NCBI RefSeq assembly: GCF_009932395.1
Contig: NZ_LSRS01000004.1
Location: 87,241 to 151,240 of the forward strand
DNA length: 64,000 nt
Origin: Sporotomaculum syntrophicum
GTDB taxonomy: Bacteria > Bacillota > Desulfotomaculia > Desulfotomaculales > Desulfallaceae
Direction of reading: 5' to 3'
Shown in pieces: positions 36,545 through 44,201 of this stretch. The translations under genes were made by a program, and so were the position numbers. Numbering within the stretch: position 1 is the stretch's first letter; each line of letters starts with the position of its first letter. The notes under the pieces were generated by a model. That model was not told where the DNA came from. It saw nothing but the letters and a program-made list of their open reading frames with translations, and did no database searches.

Positions 36545-38080
36545 ATGAACCTGTCTGCAAGGTTAACCGAAATAGCCCACCATTTCCCAGGTCAAGAGGC
36601 GATCGTTTTTAATAACCAAAGGCTAACTTACGCTCAATTGGACATCTTAATTAACCAATTGGCCAGTGGTCTCACGAAGTTGGGTATTAAAACAGGGGAC
36701 CGGGTAATGCTGGTTATGCGCAATTGCCCGGAATTTATTATATCCTGTTATGCTATTATGCGCATGAACGGCATTGTAGTGCCGATTAGCCCACAGTATA
36801 CGATCAATGAAATGAGCTTAATTATTAAAGATTGCCTTCCCAAAGCAATTATAACCTGCCCGGAAAAGCAAGAAGTATTATACAAAATTAGCCAATCTTT
36901 CACTATTCCTGCCGGTATTATTACAAATAGCAGTAAACCTGCCCAAGAGAGCATTAAGACGTACGAGCAAATTTGCGATAAAAGCACTGTTACATTCCCA
37001 GAAACTGAGCATAACCCGGAAGATGTTACTGAAATTATGTATATTTCGGAACTAACCGGCAAACCCAAAGGTGTTATGCTAACCAACAACAATCTGTTCA
37101 GCAATGCACTGACCTTTTCTCAGGTTTGCTCCTTATGTCCTGTAGATCGCGCTCTTCTAACCGCACCAGCTTACTATGCGGGTTCACAAACTTGTGTTAT
37201 GAACGGCACTATCATTACAGGCGGTACTCTTATAATACAAGAAGGCTGGAAAGGTGCGGAAGAGCTGTTAAGAAATATTGATCAGGAAAAAATCACCTTT
37301 TTGTTTGGCCCGCCTACAATGTACAGCTTGTTATTAAAGTACCCGGCGTTGGAAAAATTTAATTTCAGCTCACTTCGCCTTGCGCTCTGCGGTTCCGCTA
37401 GCATGCCGCCGGGTCTATATGAATCAGTTTTATCAAGATTAAATATCCACTTAACTGATGGTTACGGTCTTACCGAGACATCCCCTATTGTTACGGTTAA
37501 TTTTATTGAGCAGTCTGGTAAAATTGGTTCGATTGGCAAACCCCTACCTGATGTGGAAGTAAAATTATTCGATTATAAAGATCGGGAAGTTCCGCAAGGA
37601 CAGGTAGGTGAAATTGCGGTAAAAGGTCCCAACGTAATGAAAGGATATTTTAACCGGGAAGAAGAGACACGCTTGGCACTCCGCAATGGTTGGTTCTATA
37701 CCGGAGACCTAGCCTATGCTGATCAGGATGGCTACCTGTACGTTGTAAACCGGAAAAAAGATCTGATCATACGCGGAGGAGTACATATTAACCCCCATGA
37801 AGTTGAAGAAGTTCTTTATGATCACCCAGGTGTGTTTGAAGCTGCAGTAATGGGCGTACCGGATGCTGAGAAGGGCGAAGAAATACTTGCCTACATAATG
37901 CTCAGGAAAGATTATGCACTAAGTGCTGCAGACATAAAAACCTTTTGCCGGGACAAATTAGGTCGAGATAAAATACCTCGCTACATCCGCTTTATAAACA
38001 ATATGCCCAAAACATCATCCGGGAAACTAATGCGCAAAGAAATGAAAAACTGGTTGACCAAGCAAGAACCACCGGTATAA
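36545..38080 (+). CDS. long-chain acyl-CoA synthetase-like AMP-forming ligase
   Basis: 511 residues, ATG after a strong AAGGAGGG site. ANL superfamily motifs: YISELTGKPKGVMLTNNN (A3, about 165), FLFGPPTMYSLL, DGYGLTETSP (A5), GWFYTGDLAYAD (A7), NRKKDLIIRGGVHINPHEVEEVL (A8) and KTSSGKLMRKE (A10 catalytic Lys). It would activate a carboxylic acid to its CoA thioester. The A3 P-loop has Glu where Gly is normal (SELTG instead of SGTTG), which may weaken ATP binding. Substrate unknown. Confidence 0.85.
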   Translation: MNLSARLTEIAHHFPGQEAIVFNNQRLTYAQLDILINQLASGLTKLGIKTGDRVMLVMRNCPEFIISCYAIMRMNGIVVPISPQYTINEMSLIIKDCLPKAIITCPEKQEVLYKISQSFTIPAGIITNSSKPAQESIKTYEQICDKSTVTFPETEHNPEDVTEIMYISELTGKPKGVMLTNNNLFSNALTFSQVCSLCPVDRALLTAPAYYAGSQTCVMNGTIITGGTLIIQEGWKGAEELLRNIDQEKITFLFGPPTMYSLLLKYPALEKFNFSSLRLALCGSASMPPGLYESVLSRLNIHLTDGYGLTETSPIVTVNFIEQSGKIGSIGKPLPDVEVKLFDYKDREVPQGQVGEIAVKGPNVMKGYFNREEETRLALRNGWFYTGDLAYADQDGYLYVVNRKKDLIIRGGVHINPHEVEEVLYDHPGVFEAAVMGVPDAEKGEEILAYIMLRKDYALSAADIKTFCRDKLGRDKIPRYIRFINNMPKTSSGKLMRKEMKNWLTKQEPPV

Positions 38081-38095
38081 ACCGGAGGTTCTTTT
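38064..38095 (+). terminator. terminator overlapping the synthetase stop codon
   Basis: AAGAACC (38064-38070) pairs with GGTTCTT (38087-38093) and an inner CGGT/ACCG pairing closes the loop, followed by TTTTA. The TAA stop lies inside the hairpin. It faces the 3' end of the transposase-like gene on the other strand. Confidence 0.7.
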
Positions 38096-38109
38096 ATCTG
38101 TATTTATAT

Positions 38110-39789
38110 TTATGTAATAATGCGTTGTTCTTTAAACAAGCCTAAAGCATTTAAAACATCATCCTGGGAATTGGATATACCCGTTAGCGCCTTGAACTCT
38201 TGACCGTTTATTTCATAAATTACAACTTTTATTTCTTCAAGTAATAGCAGAGCTTGGTGTACATCAAGGAACAACCCGGCCTGGCGTATTAGCCTTTCCA
38301 AAGTTTTTTCCATCATCGCCGCCAACATGCAAATTAATATATGCGCAGATGCTTTATCCTGAACATGCGCTGTACTTGGCCATAGTGCAAAATTATTTAC
38401 ATTATTAAATGAATCACCCAAAATAGCCAGACTTGTATACGCTTTTAGAATCTCCTGCCCCCTCAGGAAGTTGTTATTGGTTTCTATAAGAAAGGCTCCC
38501 GCAAGGTCTGTGTCTTGTCTCAGCAATTCATCTCGGCGACGAAAACGAAATTCCAGTGCTGTATCGTCGTAATGCCATTCAAAATATTTACGGCAATAAC
38601 TATCTTTAAACACAGGTAGTTCTTGATTAAATACTGATTTGACATTATGACTGCGTCCTTCATCCACTGCTCGTTGAACAGATTTCAGTTCATTTTCTAT
38701 GTCGCTAAGTCTCTCGCCGAGTATTGCCTTCGTGCGTTTAGCTGCTATCGGATTACCGTATATCAGGTAACGAGTATTGCCGTCCCTTATTTCCTTAAGC
38801 CATATATCTTCTGACGTTTGTTGGAACCCGTGCTTGTTTGTATGCCATTCCCGGATGAACAGCTCGCGGTCTCGTTGAGTCAGACAGTTACTACCCATAA
38901 TGTAGTCGTATTTACTGGCAGCTAAAACTCCCCTTTTGTGATTATTTATTCTGCTGCGTTCACCAACAAATATACATTTATCCATATCAAAGTTTCTCTT
39001 TAAATAATCCATTATACTTTGAAACTTCTGTTCTTCAGAGGTTTCACCCCAAATATGATATCCTATGGGCATACCGCCCCGGCTAACAAGCAAGCCAAAG
39101 TTAACTCTCTGATACCTTTCTGAAACTCCCGGGATAACTTCACCATTAAAAGACGGATTGATTCGGTCAGACAACGCGGGTTCAATCATGCCTGCATCAA
39201 GCAAACAAAAGGCTAGATCAGTATCAGTATTAATAAACATCAAGGAACTTAATTTTTCAAATAAACTTTTTTCCAGTTCCTCCTTAGCAACAGTAATGAC
39301 ATCCAACGCTGAGGAAAAATTCTGCATGGTCAATTTCTTTTCCAGTATTGATGGCATATATAAGCATTTATACCAATCACTGATCGCTTGCCTATATTGC
39401 GGCTTAACTAGCTGGTTAATTACCATCAATTCAACCAGCAAAGGAATATTCTTGAGTTTTTCATCCTGGTTTGAGCCGGCTACGTTTGCCAGGAGTTTGT
39501 CCATGCCAAACAACTCCCAAATTTTATGGAGGGCAAGCACTTCTCCATAGCGTAATATTTTTTTAATTTTTATATTCTCCGGGTGGCCTGTACTGCCGCA
39601 TATCTTGGATAACCCAGCAATCAAGCCTCTTATCTTTTCGGGTGTCAATTTATCAATACTACCCAGGTTAGCAACGACGCGCTGTTTTACTTTATCACCT
39701 TCCCGATAATTTTCTATTAATTTCAAGTAAGTATATTCTTTACCGTTACTCCGACTAGTAATTTTCCGAAAAAACAGCTGCATCACCAC
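38110..39789 (-). CDS. IS1634/IS4-family transposase-like protein with altered active site
   Basis: 559 residues, uninterrupted. The N-terminus (LFFRKITSRSNGKEYTYLKLIENYREGDKVKQRVVANLGSIDKL) and the segments LLVSRGGMPIGYHIWGETSEEQKF and AGAFLIETNNNFLRGQEILKAY place it in the IS1634/IS4 transposase family. Compared with the family pattern as I recall it, the three catalytic positions look replaced: YDVTT reads FINTD, VADRG reads VGERS, and the W-x-VE-x-AF block reads AILGDSFNN. I find no convincing terminal inverted repeats; its 3' end is 15 bases from a neighbour's terminator. Either a decayed element or a domesticated protein. Confidence 0.7.
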   Translation of the reverse strand: MVMQLFFRKITSRSNGKEYTYLKLIENYREGDKVKQRVVANLGSIDKLTPEKIRGLIAGLSKICGSTGHPENIKIKKILRYGEVLALHKIWELFGMDKLLANVAGSNQDEKLKNIPLLVELMVINQLVKPQYRQAISDWYKCLYMPSILEKKLTMQNFSSALDVITVAKEELEKSLFEKLSSLMFINTDTDLAFCLLDAGMIEPALSDRINPSFNGEVIPGVSERYQRVNFGLLVSRGGMPIGYHIWGETSEEQKFQSIMDYLKRNFDMDKCIFVGERSRINNHKRGVLAASKYDYIMGSNCLTQRDRELFIREWHTNKHGFQQTSEDIWLKEIRDGNTRYLIYGNPIAAKRTKAILGERLSDIENELKSVQRAVDEGRSHNVKSVFNQELPVFKDSYCRKYFEWHYDDTALEFRFRRRDELLRQDTDLAGAFLIETNNNFLRGQEILKAYTSLAILGDSFNNVNNFALWPSTAHVQDKASAHILICMLAAMMEKTLERLIRQAGLFLDVHQALLLLEEIKVVIYEINGQEFKALTGISNSQDDVLNALGLFKEQRIIT

Positions 39790-40080
39790 CTAACTAAAAA
39801 AAAGTAATAACCGTTCCAACTAGTAACTTAACAATTGATTGTCTAGTTTGAACACCATTTTTATCACTACTATACTTTACATTTAAACATAAATAAAAAA
39901 AGACACAAATCTTTTAAATTTAATATAACATAAGCGATATTCTCATGCAATATTTCACTAATCAGAGCGAAACCCTACCTAGTGAGTGATATCTGTTATG
40001 CTTATAATAATTGTCACTTGAATCAAGCTTGTCTATTGATAAAGGTTCCGGGCAATGACACTGGCCTTAACTATAGCAAG
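39790..40080. other. AT-rich intergenic region upstream of the transposase-like gene
   Basis: About 290 bases, rich in A and T, without a gene or clear terminal repeat. It contains the promoter region for the leftward transposase-like gene. I see nothing further that can be supported. Confidence 0.4.
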
Positions 40081-40110
40081 AAAGCAGACACCTAATAAGT
40101 GCCTGCTTTT
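40081..40110. terminator. terminator after the NifX/NifB-like gene
   Basis: AAAGCAG and CTGCTTT with an inner CAC/GTG pairing form a hairpin; the plus strand ends in five T, the minus strand in TTTC. It lies 34 bases beyond the stop codon of the leftward NifX-like gene. Confidence 0.55.
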
Positions 40111-40143
40111 TACTGCCTTCCCAATATGTTGTAAGCATCCCGT

Positions 40144-40503
40144 TTAGTGCTCGCAATTAACATCGTGGTTATCACAGCTAGCTGCTGAATTAGAGGGCAG
40201 ATGTCCTAGTGTATATTTAACTACCACATCATCTATCTTTCCGCTTATTCCGGTAATCACCTGCAAACCATTGGCCTTTAATGGTTGCAACGCCCCAGCA
40301 CCAATACCACCAACTATTACCGTATCCACCTGCTCATCTCTTAATAAGCCGGCCAAACCCTCGTGATTATGTTGCATTTGCTCAGCTGAGATAATTTTCT
40401 TATCGATTATCTGCCCACCGCTTAATTCCACAATCACAAACTCCCTGCTCTTACCAAAATGCTGGTTAACATAACCGTATTCATGGGGTAACGCAATTTT
40501 CAT
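40144..40503 (-). CDS. dinitrogenase iron-molybdenum cofactor-type protein (NifX/MTH1175 family)
   Basis: 119 residues from the ATG at 40503, which has GGAGGT upstream; the open frame extends to 40536. The fold of the NifX / NifB-C-terminal family is shown by MKIALPHEYGYVNQHFGKSREFVIVEL, the RDEQVDTVIVGGIGAGALQPLKANGLQV core, and a Cys/His tail (CDNHDVNCEH) that may bind metal. Stand-alone members occur widely in anaerobes without nitrogenase and are thought to handle Fe-S or Fe-Mo clusters. No nif genes are present here. Confidence 0.8.
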   Translation of the reverse strand: MKIALPHEYGYVNQHFGKSREFVIVELSGGQIIDKKIISAEQMQHNHEGLAGLLRDEQVDTVIVGGIGAGALQPLKANGLQVITGISGKIDDVVVKYTLGHLPSNSAASCDNHDVNCEH

Positions 40504-40661
40504 CTGTTTAATACCTCCGTTAAAACTATTAATCAAAGCTATAGAAAATAAATTTAGACATTTACAAATAATTATTATGAACTCTTGCCCATTACTATTT
40601 TATTCATTTATGAACATTGTGTCAATAAATAGGTTCATCACCAACCTTAGTTCTTATGCAT

Positions 40662-40692
40662 AAAAAATCCCGCCATTATAAGCGGGATTTTT
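40662..40692. terminator. bidirectional terminator downstream of dsrC
   Basis: AAAAATCCCGC and GCGGGATTTTT form a perfect stem around an eight-base loop, with T-runs on both strands. It touches the dsrC stop codon at 40694. Confidence 0.8.
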
Positions 40693-40693
40693 A

Positions 40694-41011
40694 TTATACA
40701 CAGCCGGTTGGTTTAGGCAGACCGGCCAATTTGCAGGCACCCTTGGCTGGACCGGAAGGAAAAAGCTCATATATTTGCTTAAGGCTGAAACCTGTTTCTT
40801 TGCACAATTTTCTTACCATTGGAGCAACTTGGAATTGCTTGTAGTATTCACGCAGGTAATTAATCACTCTCCAATGGTCATCTGTCAATGTCTTAATACC
40901 TTCACTCGTTGCAAATGCTATCGCTAACCCTTCAACCCACTCACCGGGGTTAAGAATAAAGCCGTCCTCATCTAATTCAATTCGTTTTCCATCCACTTCA
41001 AGAAAAGCCAT
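40694..41011 (-). CDS. dsrC: sulfur carrier DsrC
   Basis: 105 residues, ATG with GGAGGGGG upstream. DsrC/TusE family: LDEDGFILNPGEWVEGLA, LTDDHWRVINYLREYY, and the C-terminal arm KGACKLAGLPKPTGCV with both redox cysteines spaced by ten residues. In sulfite reducers these cysteines carry the trisulfide product of DsrAB to the DsrMKJOP membrane complex. Both cysteines mark a true DsrC rather than the single-Cys TusE. It is monocistronic here, away from dsrAB. Confidence 0.93.
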   Translation of the reverse strand: MAFLEVDGKRIELDEDGFILNPGEWVEGLAIAFATSEGIKTLTDDHWRVINYLREYYKQFQVAPMVRKLCKETGFSLKQIYELFPSGPAKGACKLAGLPKPTGCV

Positions 41012-41405
41012 TAGTTTCCCCCTCCAAATACTGTTTATATATTTCCCCTAATAAAGCCTTTTCTTATTAAGATATATGGTATGGTAAGGAAAAAATTTTT
41101 TTATCATTTGTATTATATTAACACCCCAAGATTCGGAGTGCAACAATCATTAACTAATATAGAAGCTACTTCAATTTACTTAACCACATGAGCTAAATGC
41201 TTTTATTAGGGGGTTAATTAAATATATGCTAGCGGGTAAAAATATGCTTGCCTATTTAGCAGCTTACTTTTATATTAACACACAGGGATTTAATGGCGTT
41301 TCCAATAGGTCATTACCAACATGATGACTAATGCTAAAACACTACTTTCAGGTTGTTTACTGCCAAACAGTAGAGTAAACTTGATGAGTATGGGAGTGAT
41401 GAAGG
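41012..41405. other. intergenic region before the ABC-F gene
   Basis: About 394 bases, AT-rich, between divergent genes. A seven-base inverted repeat GTTTACT...AGTAAAC lies at 41355-41380 in the likely leader of the ABC-F gene. ABC-F genes are often controlled by antibiotic-sensing attenuators, but I cannot identify a leader peptide or a terminator here. Confidence 0.4.
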
Positions 41406-43313
41406 ATGATTGTATTACAGGCATCTCATATTTACAAAGCATATGGTGAAGCCCAATTGCTGAATGACGTTACCCTGACTGTTCGGGAAGGAGAAAAAAT
41501 CGGGCTGGTGGGAAGAAACGGAACCGGTAAAACCACCTTACTGAAAATTCTAACCGGAGAACTATCTCCTGATGGCGGGGATATTATCCGTCCCAAAACG
41601 GTCACCCTGGGTTATCTAGCTCAACAGGGTGTCCTGCAGTCGGAGCACACCGTCTGGGAAGAAATGCTAGCAGTGTTTGACCAACACATTGCTATGGAAA
41701 AAAAATTAAGCAATTTGGAAAATGTTATGAGCAAATCTGAAAATACGGCTAACCCGGAATCGCTAATAAAAATAACTGATGAATATACCCACCTGCGGGA
41801 AGTTTTCACACAAAACGGCGGTTATGGATATCAGGCTGCCATTCGTAGTGTACTGCACGGGTTGCAATTCGGCGAAGAGCACTATCACTTCCCGGTGGAT
41901 AAATTAAGCGGCGGTGAAAAGACTCGCCTGGCCCTGGCCAAGTTGTTATTAACAAAGCCAACAGTACTGTTATTGGATGAACCCACTAACTACTTGGACA
42001 TGGATACCATGACCTGGCTGGAAAAATACCTGCAAACATACCCGGGCGCTGTTCTAACCGTCTCCCACGACCGTTATTTTTTAGATACCGTCGTTGGCAC
42101 AATTTATGAATTAGAGTTTTCCAGGTTAACACGATATAGTGGTAATTACTCACGTTATTTATCATTGAAAAAAGAAGAATTAGAACGCCAAGCTAAACAA
42201 TATCGTAAACAGCAGGATGAAATTGCCCGGCTGCAAGACTTTGTGCAACGTAATATCGCCCGGGCATCAACTACCGGACGGGCTAAAAGCAAACAAAAAT
42301 TACTTGAGAAAATCAAGCCGTTGGAAAAGCCTGCCACGGACAACAAAAGAATCAATCTATCCCTAAATTCTACACAATCGAGCGGTAAAGAAGTGCTATG
42401 GGCAAAAGAGTTAAGCGTCGGCTATAAAGATGCTTTGATTGCCCGCAATATCAGCCTGGCTATTGCTCGCGGAGAAAGGGTTGCCATCATAGGGCCTAAC
42501 GGTATCGGTAAGACCACGCTGTTGAAAACGCTGGCCGGCCTTCTGCCCCCGCTGGCGGGCTCAATCAACCAGGGTTATCATGTTAACACAGGTTATTATG
42601 AACAAGAACAAAAGCACCTCATAGGTAATAAGCAGGTTATCGATGAGCTTTGGGATGAGTATCCGGAACTTGACGAGCAAACCGTGCGCTCAATATTAGG
42701 CAGTTTTTTATTCAGTGGAGAAGATGTGCTGAAAAATGTGGGAGAGCTAAGCGGCGGTGAAAAGGCCAGACTTGCTCTGGCCAAGCTAATGTGCCTCCGG
42801 GCAAATTTTTTGCTATTAGACGAACCAACCAGCCACCTGGACATACTCGGCAATGAAGCACTGGAAGTTGCTCTGCTGCAATACCCCGGCACGCTATTGT
42901 TTATCTCCCACGACCGCTATTTTATCAATAAAATAGCCGGCCGGGTTCTTGAGCTTACCCCGGATGGCATCAAAAGTTATCTAGGTAATTTTGATGATTA
43001 TCAAAATAAAAAGATGGCTGAGCCTAAAACCCTGCAGCAGGATAACCAGCACACCCCAGCTAGTGATAATAAAAAAGAATTCCTCCAGCGCAAAGAAAAA
43101 CAACGGAAGGAAAGAAAGAAACAGCGACGCGCGGAAGAGCTGGAAGCACTAATCACTGCTGCAGAAGAAAGCATCGGTCATCTGGAAAACCAGCTTTATT
43201 TACCTGAGGTATACAATGACCATGAAACTTACCGGCAAACAAGCTCGGAGCTGGAAAAATTACGGGCAGAACTGGAGGCGTATATGGAAGAGTGGGTGGA
43301 ACTAACGGGATAG
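41406..43313 (+). CDS. ABC-F family ATPase
   Basis: 635 residues. Two ATP-binding cassettes without membrane segments: Walker A GRNGTGKTTLL, signature LSGGEKTRLALAKLLL and Walker B LLLDEPTNYLDM; then GPNGIGKTTLLK, LSGGEKARLALAKLM and LLDEPTSHLDI. The interdomain linker (about 240-310, rich in Lys/Arg/Gln) and a C-terminal coiled coil (about 540-630) match YfmR/Uup-like proteins. ABC-F proteins act at the ribosomal E site on translation. Antibiotic resistance cannot be claimed from sequence. Confidence 0.92.
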   Translation: MIVLQASHIYKAYGEAQLLNDVTLTVREGEKIGLVGRNGTGKTTLLKILTGELSPDGGDIIRPKTVTLGYLAQQGVLQSEHTVWEEMLAVFDQHIAMEKKLSNLENVMSKSENTANPESLIKITDEYTHLREVFTQNGGYGYQAAIRSVLHGLQFGEEHYHFPVDKLSGGEKTRLALAKLLLTKPTVLLLDEPTNYLDMDTMTWLEKYLQTYPGAVLTVSHDRYFLDTVVGTIYELEFSRLTRYSGNYSRYLSLKKEELERQAKQYRKQQDEIARLQDFVQRNIARASTTGRAKSKQKLLEKIKPLEKPATDNKRINLSLNSTQSSGKEVLWAKELSVGYKDALIARNISLAIARGERVAIIGPNGIGKTTLLKTLAGLLPPLAGSINQGYHVNTGYYEQEQKHLIGNKQVIDELWDEYPELDEQTVRSILGSFLFSGEDVLKNVGELSGGEKARLALAKLMCLRANFLLLDEPTSHLDILGNEALEVALLQYPGTLLFISHDRYFINKIAGRVLELTPDGIKSYLGNFDDYQNKKMAEPKTLQQDNQHTPASDNKKEFLQRKEKQRKERKKQRRAEELEALITAAEESIGHLENQLYLPEVYNDHETYRQTSSELEKLRAELEAYMEEWVELTG

Positions 43314-43393
43314 AGGCAAGGGGCGAGCTTACCCTCGCGGTAGCGTGTATATTTTGTCAGGCATAGCGAAATAAGCAATATTACGTTGTAGTG

Positions 43394-44035
43394 TTAATTA
43401 CGTCCTCTTAACACACCAACCAGCTCAGGCCAAGTATCCACGATAAAGTCCGGACGGCAGGCTTGCAATTCTTCCCTGGAGGCCATGCCCCAGGATACCC
43501 CAACGGTAATCACCCCGGCATTACGCCCCGTTTCCATATCATAGTAACTGTCACCTACAAATACTGCCTGCTCAGGACTTGCCCCGAATTTATCTAAACC
43601 CTTAAGCACGGGCTCACCGTGGGGTTTAGGGTTTTCCACATCCTCCAGGGACACCAGGTGTTCTAGATAACTGCTTAAACCAGTCACAGCAAGGCCTCGC
43701 TCCGCCATCTGACGTCGTTTGGAAGTCACCACCCCGATGCCATTAAGCAATGGTTTTATTTCAGCCAGCGTCTCGAGGGCGCCCGGGTAGACTTTGATAT
43801 ACTGGTCATGTATGGTCAGCTGGTAGTTGATATAGCTATCAAACAGTTCCTGCCACCTTTCCCGGCCAAACTGCCGGCAGGCGTCACGCAGAGGTAAACC
43901 CACTGTTTTCATCACTGCCCCATCGTCCCAGGGAATGTTCATTTGATTGAATACATGATAATACGTGGCTTCTATAAGCGGTAGCGAATCCAGCAAGGTA
44001 CCGTCAAGGTCAAATAGCACGTAATCTTTAAGCAT
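43394..44035 (-). CDS. HAD-family phosphatase (Gph/PpaX-like)
   Basis: 213 residues from the ATG at 44035 with GGAGG five bases upstream. HAD motifs: VLFDLDGTLLDSL (nucleophile Asp), VTSKRR (motif II), KGLDKFG (motif III Lys) and FVGDSYYDMETGRNAG (motif IV). A helical cap follows motif I. It fits phosphoglycolate phosphatase or pyrophosphatase PpaX. It is downstream of tex on the same strand but separated by 166 bases. Confidence 0.85.
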   Translation of the reverse strand: MLKDYVLFDLDGTLLDSLPLIEATYYHVFNQMNIPWDDGAVMKTVGLPLRDACRQFGRERWQELFDSYINYQLTIHDQYIKVYPGALETLAEIKPLLNGIGVVTSKRRQMAERGLAVTGLSSYLEHLVSLEDVENPKPHGEPVLKGLDKFGASPEQAVFVGDSYYDMETGRNAGVITVGVSWGMASREELQACRPDFIVDTWPELVGVLRGRN

Positions 44036-44201
44036 TATACCCTCCACACTGCGGTTAAGCATCTTTTGAATCTTACCGCGGTAATATTATTTAACCAGGA
44101 CCGCAACCCAAAGACAGAATTTTATGGTATTGCCATATTTACGGGACGATGCATTGGCAAACTGCTGGAATCCATTGTTTTAAATTACCGAGCCGTTGCC
44201 G

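Noticed and set aside
38081..39920. Terminal inverted repeats for the transposase-like gene
   Set aside because: Only weak similarity between AT-rich stretches (TATTTATG-like) was seen on the two sides; not better than chance.
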